A stretch of 57,749 bases of DNA. Origin: JAAZHD01 sp012510895. GTDB lineage: Bacteria; Bacillota; Clostridia; Caldicoprobacterales; DTU083. A program made the translations under genes and the position numbers. A model generated the notes under the pieces. That model saw nothing but the letters and a program-made list of their open reading frames with translations, made no database searches and had not been told where the DNA came from. The DNA is taken from positions 1-57,749 of the forward strand of contig JBMNJC010000011.1 of assembly GCA_050951465.1 (NCBI GenBank), in the 5' to 3' direction. Within the stretch, counting starts at the first letter, position 1. Each line of letters begins with the position of its first letter. Shown here piece by piece: positions 1 to 8,368 of this stretch.

Positions 1-1
1 C

Positions 2-998
2 AAGCTGTATAACAATCAGGTTTTTGTAGCGGATAATATCAAGGAAGTAATACCGGAGTTTTTACTGCTGCTCAAAGGGGTTATAGACTGCCCTGATCTT
101 CCCTTGAATGTATCCAGAAGCTTCCTGCAAAATGACGGCCAGGTAAGAAAAATATCTGAACATATTACCAAAAAAGTGGCCGATAAGTTAAACAGCCTTT
201 TTAAAACTGAGAGAGAAAACTATGAAAAATACTGGGAGGATATCAATCCCTTTATTAAATTCGGCTGCATGCGGGATGATAAGTTCTATGACAGGGTTAA
301 GGATATATTGATTTATAAATCCACCAAAGGAGACTTTACCCTGCTTAAGGATTATCTGAAGAATAATGAAGACAAGCATAAGAATCAGGTATTTTATATC
401 TCCGATGAAAAACAGCAGGCACAATATATTCAGATGTTCAAGGATAATGATTCTGGAAGCTCTTTATCTGGATTCCATAATAGACACCCATTTTATCAGC
501 TTTCTGGAAACTAAGGAAAGCGGAGTCCGTTTCAGCAGTGTGGATTCCGATATATCGGAGGCATTGAAAGAGAAATCGGATACCAAGAAAGACAATAAAA
601 CATCCAAAAAGGCATTGGAGACCTTGTTCAGCCAGGTATTGGACAGGAAGGATCTGAAGATCAAAGTTGAGTCTTTGAGGGCAGCAGACATACCGGCGGT
701 TATTGTGCTGTCGGAGCATTCCAGGAGAATGCAGGAAATGATGAGGCGCTTTGGAAACTTGGGCATGGAAAACTTTCCGGCGGAGCAAACCCTGGTGCTT
801 AATCAACGTAATGAATTAATCTCCAGGCTGGCTGAGCTGAAAGACAGGGAAGACCGCAAAGAAGATGTGGAAATGATATGCAGACATATTTATGATCTTG
901 CCATGCTTAATCACAGACCTATGGAACCGGAGGAAATGAAGCAGTTTGTACAGAGGAACAATGACTTGCTGATTCGTCTTGCAAAGCTGGACTCTTAA
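2..998 (+). pseudogene. htpG: Hsp90-family chaperone HtpG, C-terminal part, with a +1 frameshift
   Basis: HtpG is a cytosolic ATP-dependent chaperone. Only the middle and C-terminal part is here; the gene enters from the left edge, already in frame at base 2. The family signature LPLNVSRSFLQNDG is clear, followed by ISEHITKKVADKL. The frame then breaks: translation from base 2 runs to a stop at 514, but homology (LEALYLDSIIDTHFISFLE) continues one base later. Dropping one T from the TT at 451-452 restores KDNDLEALYLD and a continuous product to the stop at 998. The C-terminal dimerisation region is intact, ending in LLIRLAKLDS. A strong terminator follows. The family call is secure. Whether the shift is a real mutation or a sequence error is open, because similar shifts occur elsewhere in the window. 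Confidence 0.85.
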
Positions 999-1001
999 GC
1001 A

Positions 1002-1038
1002 AAAATCGGCAGGAGCAAATCTCCTGCCGATTTTATTT
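1002..1038 (+). terminator. Intrinsic terminator after htpG
   Basis: A perfect 14-bp stem (1002-1015 with 1021-1034) has a 5-base loop and ends in TTTTATTTCT. It begins four bases after the htpG stop, so it ends that transcript. Confidence 0.9.
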
Positions 1039-1127
1039 CTCATCTGTGTTTTTAAATAAAAGGATAAGAAAGGGGATAAAGTGCAAATAATATAGAAAGA
1101 GTAAAAAGCAGGAAGGTGGCCAGCATC

Positions 1128-1382
1128 ATGGATTATCTCATCGCTATAGCTTGTTTGACAGCCATTGGAGTTGTCATATATTTGGTGTACCGGTTTAAAA
1201 AGCGGAAACCTGCAGCATATCTAAAGTTTCAGAAGAGAAAACCTTATTACAGGAAAAGAAAAAGGCATGTTCTACTGGATCGTGAAAGAGGCAAGGTAAT
1301 TCCTTTCCCTGCTGCGGGCTCCAAATCACAGGCAGGCGGCGGTCCCGGCGGCAGCACGTCCAATAACAGCAGGCATAAATAA
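1128..1382 (+). CDS. Small membrane-anchored basic protein, function unknown
   Basis: This 84-residue protein has one N-terminal membrane segment (about residues 2-21, LIAIACLTAIGVVIYLVY), then a very basic stretch rich in KRK and RKRKR, and a Gly/Ser-rich tail. The segment followed by a positive cluster predicts a cytoplasmic C-terminal domain. I chose the ATG at 1128 because GGAAGGTGG at 1111-1119 lies 8 bases upstream; an in-frame GTG at 1116 overlaps that site. The gene stands alone between the htpG terminator and a convergent HAD phosphatase. I do not recognise a family. The coding call rests on the ribosome binding site and the coherent membrane-protein architecture. Confidence 0.6.
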   Translation: MDYLIAIACLTAIGVVIYLVYRFKKRKPAAYLKFQKRKPYYRKRKRHVLLDRERGKVIPFPAAGSKSQAGGGPGGSTSNNSRHK

Positions 1383-1396
1383 TCTTCTCCGGCCGC

Positions 1397-2182
1397 TTAA
1401 AAGTATTCTGCCAGATCAATCAGCCGATCCAGTACCAGATCGGGCTGTACCTTGGAATGCTTTAAGTCTTCAGGAGTCGTTTCACCTGTTAAGACCAAAG
1501 CGCTGGTGGCTCCGTGGTTGACCGCAATGGCAATATCCGTGTACAGCCTGTCTCCTACAAAGACCAGTTCATCTTTAGTACACCCCAGAAAGCTTGTTAT
1601 AAAATCCAGGGTTTCTTTATAAGGTTTTCCAAGGTATTTCGGTTTCACATTCGTTGACTGGGTTATAAAAGCGCATATGGCACCGCAATCAGGGACGGGG
1701 CCGTATTCAGTAGGACAATTATTATCCGGATGAGTCGCGAGAAAGGGAACCCCATTACGTATTAAAGTACATGCTTTTTCCAATTTTTCATAGGTTAAGG
1801 TGGTATCAAAACCGGCTACTACTGCATCCGGATCCGTTTCAGTCAAGACTATGCCGTTCTTTTCGAAATCATTTTCCAGGGCCGGTGTGCCCAACAGATA
1901 GACCGTGGGATTTTCAAAGGTATTCTTCAGATAATGAATTGTAACCATTCCGGAAGTCAGTAATTGATTCCTTGTAATAGGGCAGTTCATGGATTCCAGT
2001 TTCTTTATATAATCATCAGGGTTTTTTGAGGAGTTATTTGTAAAAAAAAGAAACTCCTTGCCGTGTTTTTTTACTTTGTCTATGAATTCCAGTGAACCTT
2101 CCAGCAGTTGATTGCCTAAGTAGAAGGTGCCGTCCATATCCAGTATAAGATATTTTTTCTTGCCATCAAGTTTTTTAACCAT
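1397..2182 (-). CDS. HAD-superfamily hydrolase, subfamily IIA (NagD/p-nitrophenylphosphatase-like)
   Basis: This is a 261-residue cytosolic phosphatase of the HAD IIA group, which removes phosphate from small sugar or nucleotide phosphates. Motif I is LDMDGTFY, with nucleophile D15 and acid D17. Motif II is FFTNNSS near residue 48. The C-terminal metal-binding motif is GDRLYTDI (G210-I217). The segment between motifs II and III matches the C2 cap of this subfamily. Length is typical (250-280). The start has a good GGAGG ribosome binding site just upstream on the minus strand. It is convergent with the small membrane protein gene and stands alone. The substrate cannot be read from sequence: NagD (nucleotide monophosphates), AraL and phosphoglycolate phosphatases share these motifs. 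Confidence 0.88.
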   Translation of the reverse strand: MVKKLDGKKKYLILDMDGTFYLGNQLLEGSLEFIDKVKKHGKEFLFFTNNSSKNPDDYIKKLESMNCPITRNQLLTSGMVTIHYLKNTFENPTVYLLGTPALENDFEKNGIVLTETDPDAVVAGFDTTLTYEKLEKACTLIRNGVPFLATHPDNNCPTEYGPVPDCGAICAFITQSTNVKPKYLGKPYKETLDFITSFLGCTKDELVFVGDRLYTDIAIAVNHGATSALVLTGETTPEDLKHSKVQPDLVLDRLIDLAEYF

Positions 2183-2398
2183 TTAAACCTCCGATTGATA
2201 ATTTTTTTGTTTGATGAAGACTGATCAGGGTACTATTATAATGAAAAGTTGGTTTGTTTAAATAACTGCCCAGCCTGCCGGCTGGCCTGATTGTTTCAAG
2301 TTTATCAGCAATGAGCTAAAAATGTCAATGCTGCGCGAACACTTAACATTAATATTTGAACGATGAGGTGAAAATAAAAGGCTGGCCTTTTTCCATAT

Positions 2399-2428
2399 AA
2401 GAGTCCGGGTACATTATCCCGGGCTCTT
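2399..2428. terminator. Hairpin, possible weak terminator
   Basis: An 11-bp stem with one G-T pair (2399-2409 with 2418-2428) encloses an 8-base loop. A T-run (TTTTTT) appears only about 15 bases later, so terminator function is doubtful. Confidence 0.4.
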
Positions 2429-2470
2429 CCTGTATTATTGCTGTTTTTTAAAAATGATATAAAAAGAAAG

Positions 2471-2509
2471 AAGAGCCTCGGCAAGTGCAAGTGTATGAGG
2501 CTCTTTTTG
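2471..2509 (+). terminator. Intrinsic terminator-like hairpin
   Basis: AAGAGCCTC (2471-2479) pairs with GAGGCTCTT (2497-2505) and is followed by TTTTG. No plus-strand gene ends just upstream, so it may end an unseen short RNA or be a remnant. Confidence 0.55.
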
Positions 2510-2672
2510 TAAGGGGTTTGGGGGTTTGGGTAACTTACAGTATTATAATAACCAGTTCTCAAAAAAATAAACATGATTAACAAAAAAATTTTAAGCACCC
2601 TGGCTTTAAATAAGGGCATATTAATAAAAGAATCTTTTTTATGGATAACTCTGATAAGGGAGAAGGCATCAG

Positions 2673-3480
2673 ATGATCTATTATATCAAGGAGTTATACC
2701 GCAGGTATATTGATGATGAGGTTCCGGCTTACGGTGCGGAAATGGCCTATTATTTTCTGCTCTCCGTATTTCCTTTTTTAATATTCTTAACTACTATACT
2801 CGGCTACCTGCCTGTAACAGGAGACGATATAATGGGACAGTTGGTCAATGTATTGCCCCTATGAAACTAATGAATTGGTGCGGGAAAATGTGGAATACCT
2901 GATGCAGACACGGAATTTCAGGCTCCTGTCCTTTGGGTTTGTCTCAATGTTCTGGGCGGCATCCTGCGGTATGGGCGCTGTTATAAGAGGAATTAATAAG
3001 GCTTTGTGCCAGAAGGATCGGAGGCCTTTTTGGATAGCAATACCCTTATCCATATTATTTACCTTCTTGACAGCTATGCTTATTATTTTTTATTTCCTCC
3101 TATTGATATTCGGTAAGCAAATTGGCGCTTGGCTTATTCGAAACGGCCTGCCTGAAATATATCTGAAGGGATGGGAGTTTTTCAGGTACACTGTTGCCAT
3201 ATTTCTGATGATCATAGTTTTTTTAATCCTGTACCGATACAGCCCCTGTAAGAAGATTCGCTGGCGGTATGCCCTGCCAGGCGCCATTTTTACTACCGTA
3301 GGATGGTTGATTATATCCTGGGTTTTTTCCTGGTACGTAAACCATTTTTGGAATCTTTCATTAATGCATGGAAGCATTGGCGGTATCATCGGCCTCTTGG
3401 TCTGGCTTTTCATAAGTGCTCAGTTGATTCTCTTAGGTGGTGAACTGAATGCAATTCTGGTCTTTATCCACCGCTCCTAA
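2673..3480 (+). pseudogene. YihY/BrkB-family inner-membrane protein, with a +1 frameshift
   Basis: This is a multi-pass membrane protein of the YihY/BrkB family (once annotated RNase BN; that activity is not supported for this family). The first frame gives IDDEVPAYGAEMAYYFLLSV, the family's N-terminal motif, and a first membrane segment, then stops in the 2857-2866 region. Homology continues one base later as YETNELVRENVEYLM, through GGIIGLLVWLFISAQLILLG to the stop at 3480. Removing one C from the CCCC run at 2856-2859 joins the two into about 268 residues, the usual family length, with five to six hydrophobic segments. The start has an AAGGGAGAAGG ribosome binding site. The last four bases overlap the end of the convergent citrate synthase gene. 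The shift may be a sequence error. Confidence 0.82.
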
Positions 3481-4850
3481 CGTTCATTTAAGGGCTTATA
3501 GTCTTTAATTTGAACCAGGGTCTGGTAGGCAGGCCTGATTATGCGGCCGCCGCTTATAAGTTCCTCAAGTGCATGAGCACACCAGCCCGGTACCCTTGCT
3601 ACAGCAAAGATGGCTGTGTACAGATCCATAGGAATATTCAACATTTTATATACAAAGCCGGAGTAGAGATCCACATTTGCACATAATTCCTTGCCGCCTC
3701 TCAGTTCAGCAAAGAGCTGGGGAGTGAGCCTTTCAATGGTATCATACAGATAAAATTCGTTTTCCATATTATACAGCTCAGCAAGTTTCTTTGCTTCCTT
3801 TTTCAGCAGTACTGCCCTTGGGTCGGACAGAGTATAGACTGCATGGCCCATGCCGTATACCAGACCGGAACGGTCAAAGGCTTCTTTTTTAAGCAGCTTT
3901 ATCAGATATTCCCTTACGGCATTTTCATTTTCCCAATTTGGCACATTAGCTTTCAGGTCTTCAATCATTTCCATTACTTTAATATTGGCACCGCCGTGTT
4001 TCGGACCTTTCAAAGCACCTACACCTGCCGCAATAGCGGAATAGATATCGGTTCCTGAGGAAGTGGCAACACGGGTAACGAATGTAGAATTGTTTCCGCC
4101 GCCGTGTTCTGCGTGCAGAATTAATGCCAGATCCAGTATTTCTGCTTCAGTCCGGGTAAACTGACCGTCCGGGCGGATCATATGAAGCAGAGATTCGGCA
4201 GTGCTTTGATCCTCCTTCGGGTGATGAATATGAAGGCTTAAATTGTCAACGTAATGGCGTTTTGCCATATAAGAATGAGCAACAAATACCGGCACCTGGG
4301 CAACAAGGTCGATGCAACGGCTCAATACCTTATCAACGCTCATATCATCAGGGTTTTCTTCATAGGAATAGCATGAAAGTATACATCTGGCCAGCTTGTT
4401 CATAATGTTTTTGCTGGGCCATTTTAATATAACATCTTCTGTGAAGCTGTCAGGAAGTTTCCGGCTTGTGTTTAGAATGTGTGTAAATGTATCCAGTTCT
4501 GCTTTGGTGGGAAGTTTGCCGAATAACAGCAGGAAACAAACCTCTTCAAAACCATAGCGGCCTTCGGCCTGGCAATTCTCAACTATATCCTCCACATTTA
4601 CGCCCCGGTAGGTGAGACGCCCCTCCGCAGGCACCTTTTTTCCATTAATCATGTTATATCCATGAACATCGCCAATTTGCGTCAGGCCTACCAGCACACC
4701 GGTACCGTCATTATTGCGCAGACCTCTTTTTACCCCGTAGTAATCGAAGAGGTAGGGGTCGAGGCGATTGTTTTCTGCTGCAAATCGATAAAGACTTTTG
4801 ACGAGTTCATCTTTGCCGTTGTTTGCACCATTTGTATTAAGATACTTCAT
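3477..4850 (-). CDS. gltA: Citrate synthase
   Basis: Condenses acetyl-CoA and oxaloacetate to citrate. The 457-residue protein shows the family's active-site regions: HAEHGGGNNSTF (first His), GPKHGGANIKVM (second His), GMGHAVYTLSDPRA (third His and Arg) and NVDLYSGFVYKML (catalytic Asp). I chose the ATG at 4848-4850 because AGGAGGAG lies 8 bases upstream. A longer frame reaching 4946 has no such site. The length with an N-terminal extension resembles the clostridial Si-type enzymes rather than short CitZ. It is transcribed alone, toward yihY, and the two stop codons overlap by four bases with no terminator between them. Confidence 0.95.
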   Translation of the reverse strand: MKYLNTNGANNGKDELVKSLYRFAAENNRLDPYLFDYYGVKRGLRNNDGTGVLVGLTQIGDVHGYNMINGKKVPAEGRLTYRGVNVEDIVENCQAEGRYGFEEVCFLLLFGKLPTKAELDTFTHILNTSRKLPDSFTEDVILKWPSKNIMNKLARCILSCYSYEENPDDMSVDKVLSRCIDLVAQVPVFVAHSYMAKRHYVDNLSLHIHHPKEDQSTAESLLHMIRPDGQFTRTEAEILDLALILHAEHGGGNNSTFVTRVATSSGTDIYSAIAAGVGALKGPKHGGANIKVMEMIEDLKANVPNWENENAVREYLIKLLKKEAFDRSGLVYGMGHAVYTLSDPRAVLLKKEAKKLAELYNMENEFYLYDTIERLTPQLFAELRGGKELCANVDLYSGFVYKMLNIPMDLYTAIFAVARVPGWCAHALEELISGGRIIRPAYQTLVQIKDYKPLNER

Positions 4851-5171
4851 TTCCTTACTCCTCCTGTTAGCAAAATATAATTCTATATTTTTCTGCATCT
4901 GAAAAAGCTGATGCATGTATTGTTTAATATAATAAGGTAAATACATATTTCAAACATTCTACAATGAAACTGCGTTTCTGACAAGATGTTTTTTATAAAA
5001 TGCAGGAATAAAAAATCAAAATTTCATTTTTCTTTGAGTCCACTTAAGCAGCTTCCCGAACACAACAATTTTTCGGATAATTAACTAATAAATGTAGCAC
5101 TGCCAATCTGAATATGATATTATTCTTAATAGTAAGAGGCAGTTTCTGTATGGATGGGAGGGTAAGCCTGT
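4851..5171. other. Divergent intergenic region between citrate synthase and a small ORF
   Basis: AT-rich region holding the citrate synthase ribosome binding site and probable promoter (minus strand), and the GGGAGGG ribosome binding site (5156-5162) of the small gene at 5172. I see no other gene or RNA in it. Confidence 0.6.
4926..4953 (-). promoter_or_regulatory. Probable sigma-A promoter of citrate synthase
   Basis: On the minus strand TTGAAA (4953-4948) and TATATT (4931-4926) are 16 bases apart. This gives a leader of about 70 bases ahead of the chosen start. Moderate match only. Confidence 0.4.
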
Positions 5172-5324
5172 ATGGATCTGTTAATTGTAATCGCTGCAGT
5201 TGTCGCAGTATACTTTATTCTTAAGATTGGTTTTAAAATCCTGAAAACTGCACTATTACTGGGCGTAGCAGCTCTTGTAGTATATTACCTTATTGAATAT
5301 GGTTTTCTTCAGGGATTGTTCTAA
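5172..5324 (+). CDS. Small hydrophobic protein, 50 residues, function unknown
   Basis: A short open frame begins at the ATG at 5172 with GGGAGGG 9 bases upstream. The product starts MDLLIVIAAVVAVYFIL and ends GFLQGLF. It has two hydrophobic segments (about residues 2-18 and 27-41) split by a basic KIGFKILK turn, so it is probably a small double-spanning membrane protein. It is alone, divergent from citrate synthase. No family is recognised. The strong ribosome binding site, the sensible membrane architecture and its place in an otherwise empty gap favour a real gene. Confidence 0.55.
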   Translation: MDLLIVIAAVVAVYFILKIGFKILKTALLLGVAALVVYYLIEYGFLQGLF

Positions 5325-5536
5325 ACCACAAGCATCTTAACAAAAATATTTATTTATTTCAGATTATAATGTGATATAGATATAAATTATTTGCATATTG
5401 TATTTTCTTCTATGCTTAATCTGCAATCCTGCAAGAATCTGTACTGATTATTTTAAACTTGTTTTTTAGTGGAATCCTTATTTAACGGCAGCGCAATATC
5501 AAGGGATAATAAATAAAAATGAGGAGGAATATACAT

Positions 5537-6502
5537 ATGAAATTAGGAGTATTTACCGTTGTTCTGGGCGGGAAAAGCACGGAAGAAGCTTTTAAGTATC
5601 TCTCCGAATCCGGTGTTCAGGCCGTTGAAATCGGAAGCGGCGGTTATCCCGGAACTGCACATGCCGATCCGGATGTATTATTGGCAGATGAAAGTAAGGT
5701 TCAGGCTTTATTGGATCTGGCAAAGAAATATAACCTGGAGATTAACGCACTCAGTTGTCATGGCAATGCCGTGCATCCCCAGAAGGAAATAGCCGACAAG
5801 TTCCATTCTGACTTTGAAAAAACTGTTCTGCTGGCAGAAAAAATGGGCGTGGAAAAGATTATTACCTTCTCAGGTTGTCCCGGTGACGGTCCCAATGCTT
5901 CCTATCCCAACTGGGTAACCTGTCCCTGGCCTGAAGATTTCCTGAAAATTCTGGAGTATCAATGGAACGAGGTACTGATACCCTATTGGAAAAAGGCTGT
6001 TGCATTTGCCGCTGACCATGGCATAAAAAAGATATGTTTTGAAATGCATCCGGGTTTCTGTGTTTATAATCCTGAAACCATGCTTAAGATACGCAATGCT
6101 GTCGGTGATATCCTGGGCGCAAATTTTGATCCCAGTCATTTGTTCTGGCAGGGAATTGATCCCGTAGCTGCTATCCGCAAACTGGGCGGCGCAATTTATC
6201 ATTTCCATGCAAAAGATACAAAAGTTGATCCGATAAATACATCCATAAACGGGGTTCTGGATACCAGACATTACAGTGACGAAATCAACCGCTCCTGGAT
6301 CTTCCGCTCAGTAGGCTACGGACATGATTACCAGCTCTGGAAGGATATAATAAGCAATCTGCGCATGGTCGGTTATGATGATGTAATAAGCATTGAACAT
6401 GAAGACAGCCTCATGTCAGGTAATGAAGGTTTGCAGAAAGCCATCAGCTTCCTGAAGGAAGTTCTGATGTTTGAAGATGTAGGAGAAATGTTCTGGGCTT
6501 AA
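5537..6502 (+). CDS. Sugar phosphate isomerase/epimerase (xylose isomerase-like TIM barrel)
   Basis: This 321-residue protein has the AP-endonuclease-2/xylose-isomerase TIM barrel fold. The metal ligands are visible at strand ends: ICFEMHPGF (Glu), GANFDPSHLFW (Asp and His), YHFHAKDTK (His) and ISIEHEDSL (Glu). Such enzymes isomerise or epimerise sugars or inositol derivatives; the substrate is not evident. The start is the ATG at 5537, with GAGGAGGA at 5521-5528. An in-frame ATG at 5519 lies before that site and is unlikely to be used. The gene ends 27 bases before the CoaX-like gene, so the two could be cotranscribed. Confidence 0.85.
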   Translation: MKLGVFTVVLGGKSTEEAFKYLSESGVQAVEIGSGGYPGTAHADPDVLLADESKVQALLDLAKKYNLEINALSCHGNAVHPQKEIADKFHSDFEKTVLLAEKMGVEKIITFSGCPGDGPNASYPNWVTCPWPEDFLKILEYQWNEVLIPYWKKAVAFAADHGIKKICFEMHPGFCVYNPETMLKIRNAVGDILGANFDPSHLFWQGIDPVAAIRKLGGAIYHFHAKDTKVDPINTSINGVLDTRHYSDEINRSWIFRSVGYGHDYQLWKDIISNLRMVGYDDVISIEHEDSLMSGNEGLQKAISFLKEVLMFEDVGEMFWA

Positions 6503-6529
6503 GCACCTTTAAAAGGTGGTGATAAATAA

Positions 6530-7315
6530 GTGGTATTTGCTGCCAATATAAACAATTCAAACATCACCCTTGCTGTTTTTAATAAGGATGAAAATATGGT
6601 TTTCAGGTCATCCATAGCATCTGACAGAACTAAGTGCCCGGATGAATATGTGATTCTGCTTCAAAGCATATTCGACCTTTACGGCAGTGATCCCCGGTCG
6701 GTAAAAGGTGCTGTAATTTCCTCGGTGGTTCCTCCGCTTTTGAATGTATTTCAACAGGCTGTAATAAAACTGCTGGGGTGTAAGCCCATGGTCGTAGGTC
6801 CAGGCATAAAAACCGGTTTGGACATCAAGATAGATCATCATTCTCAGTTAGGTACCGATCTTGTCGCCAATACGGTTGCTGCGGTGGAAAAGTACAAAGC
6901 GCCTCTCCTGATAGTTGATTCAGGCACTGCCATTACCTTAACCATGGTAAACGCAAGAAGCGAGCTGTGCGGCGTGACAATAATACCGGGGATGAAAGTT
7001 TCTTTGGATGCACTGTCTGCAAATGCTGCAGAACTTCCATATATTTCTCTTGATTCACCCAGGTCATTATTTGGTACTAATACTATAGATGCTATGAATT
7101 CGGGCATTATATATGGCACTGCAAGTATGCTGGATGGTTTAATAGATCGCATCTGTAATGAGTATGGAAACGAAGAAATCTTGACTATTATCATTACCGG
7201 AGAGCATATTGAGCATATTCTGCCTCACTTGAGGCATAAGGCCATATACGATCCGAACCTGATTCTTGAAGGATTGCAGCTGATTTACAGGAAGAATCAG
7301 AAGAAGAAAAAATGA
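6530..7315 (+). CDS. CoaX family (type III pantothenate kinase-like), degenerate motif 1
   Basis: CoaX phosphorylates pantothenate, the first step of coenzyme A synthesis. The 261-residue length fits, and several family blocks are clear: SSVVPPL, LIVDSGTAITL, IIPGM near residue 152 and GTNTIDAMNSGIIYG. The N-terminal phosphate-binding motif, normally D-x-G-N-T, reads N6-I-N-N-S10. The substrate-site G-A-D-R reads G108-T-D-L111: the Asp is kept and the Arg lost. The usual F-D after GTA-T reads L-T. It starts at GTG 6530 with AAGGTGGTG upstream, and is followed by an ECF S component. It may be a divergent kinase or a non-catalytic paralogue, so I give no gene symbol. Confidence 0.75.
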   Translation: MVFAANINNSNITLAVFNKDENMVFRSSIASDRTKCPDEYVILLQSIFDLYGSDPRSVKGAVISSVVPPLLNVFQQAVIKLLGCKPMVVGPGIKTGLDIKIDHHSQLGTDLVANTVAAVEKYKAPLLIVDSGTAITLTMVNARSELCGVTIIPGMKVSLDALSANAAELPYISLDSPRSLFGTNTIDAMNSGIIYGTASMLDGLIDRICNEYGNEEILTIIITGEHIEHILPHLRHKAIYDPNLILEGLQLIYRKNQKKKK

Positions 7316-7379
7316 AGTTAAGTAAAAAGCATTGCACCCTTTAGTTTAAAGAAGGGGCAATAGCGAAAGGAGAATAAAT

Positions 7380-7997
7380 ATGATAAACAACAATGTTTCA
7401 CCGCGCACTAAAAAGATGGTACTTTTGGCCATACTTGGTGCAATCATGCTGATCCTGGCATTTACACCACTGGGCTATCTTAAGGTTGGAGTAATAGAAA
7501 TAAGCTTTATGATGATTCCGGTGGCAGTAGGCGCTATTGTACTCGGGCCTGATGCAGGCGCTGTCCTTGGAGGAATTTTCGGCGCCACCAGTTTTATTCA
7601 GGCTTTAGGGATGAGCCCTTTCGGAGTGGCGCTTATGTCCATCAACCCATTTTACACCTTCTTATTGACTATGATACCGCGAGTGTTAATGGGGTGGTTG
7701 ACAGGTCTTTTATTCCAATCTTTGTATAGAAATTACAGCACAAGAAAGATATCATACGGAGCTGCCGGCCTGTCTTCAGCACTCCTTAATACGATATTCT
7801 TTATGACCTTCCTGATTCTGCTATTTGGCAACACTGAATATATAAAAAGTTTTCGTGGAGATATGGCTCTGCTTCCTTTTGTAACAGCTTTTGTAGGATT
7901 AAACGGTTTGGTGGAGGCGGTGGTAACCACTATTTTAGGCGGTGCCATCGGCCGGGCTCTGATAAGCTACAGACAGTCAATCTATGCCGAAGAATAA
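7380..7997 (+). CDS. ECF transporter S component, probably pantothenate-specific (PanT-like)
   Basis: A 205-residue membrane protein with about six hydrophobic segments. It matches the substrate-binding S component of energy-coupling factor vitamin importers: an early LLAILGAIMLILAFTPLGYL segment, then IEISFMMIPVAVGAIVLG and GAVLGGIFGATSF. The ribosome binding site GAAAGGAG precedes the ATG. The gene follows the CoaX-like gene by 64 bases containing a small hairpin. That context suggests pantothenate as substrate, but this is inference from the neighbour. It would use the EcfA1-EcfA2-EcfT module encoded at 47.3-49.8 kb. Confidence 0.75.
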   Translation: MINNNVSPRTKKMVLLAILGAIMLILAFTPLGYLKVGVIEISFMMIPVAVGAIVLGPDAGAVLGGIFGATSFIQALGMSPFGVALMSINPFYTFLLTMIPRVLMGWLTGLLFQSLYRNYSTRKISYGAAGLSSALLNTIFFMTFLILLFGNTEYIKSFRGDMALLPFVTAFVGLNGLVEAVVTTILGGAIGRALISYRQSIYAEE

Positions 7998-8082
7998 AAC
8001 GGCTGATACGTACGGCATAACAGCCCGTAATTGACAGGCGGCTGTATGTAATAAAATGCAAGAGAAATGAAAATGGATAATA

Positions 8083-8134
8083 GGACTGTTGCGGAACCAT
8101 TGATGCCAGGCATGTGTTTCCTGCAGTCCTTTCC
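8083..8134 (+). terminator. Probable terminator after the S component gene
   Basis: GGACTG (8083-8088) pairs with CAGTCC (8124-8129), extended by a GGAA/TTCC inner stem, and is followed by TTTCCTTATT. Imperfect, but placed after the operon end. Confidence 0.5.
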
Positions 8135-8225
8135 TTATTAAATATTAAATGTATTTAAATGTATTAAATTGAGTACAAACAACTTTAAAAATATACTGTG
8201 ATAAGAAAGGAATTTCGTGAATAAC

Positions 8226-8254
8226 TGGATACATAAATACTTTCATGTTATAAT
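8226..8254 (+). promoter_or_regulatory. Probable promoter of nagA
   Basis: A perfect TATAAT (8249-8254) lies 17 bases after TGGATA, a 4/6 match to the -35 consensus. It is about 115 bases before the nagA start. Confidence 0.45.
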
Positions 8255-8368
8255 TGTTAAGAAATATTCACTATCTATGTATATTATATTAAGATTTATT
8301 TTCAAAAAAAGAAGCCGATTAAATACATAGGGGCATTAAATGAAAATAATGAGGAGATGAAAAAATCC

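Larger units (their letters stand above)
2183..2672. other. 490-bp intergenic region with three hairpins
   Basis: No convincing gene is present. The region holds the upstream sequence of the minus-strand HAD gene and of yihY. Three hairpins lie in it: a short AAAAGG/CCTTTT stem near 2376, an 11-bp stem at 2399-2428 and a 9-bp terminator-like stem at 2471-2508. The last two carry nearly the same stem (AAGAG-C-C and its complement), which looks like a tandem pair. The open frame that can be read on the minus strand here has no ribosome binding site and crosses the hairpins. Confidence 0.6.
7998..8368. other. 370-bp intergenic region with terminator and nagA promoter
   Basis: No gene seen. It holds a terminator-like hairpin at 8083-8134, an AT-rich stretch, and a promoter-like pair at 8226-8254 ahead of nagA. 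Confidence 0.6.

Noticed and set aside
2305..2619. Minus-strand frame of 104 codons in the 2.2-2.7 kb gap
   Set aside because: It crosses two hairpins, has no ribosome binding site and gives a low-complexity product.
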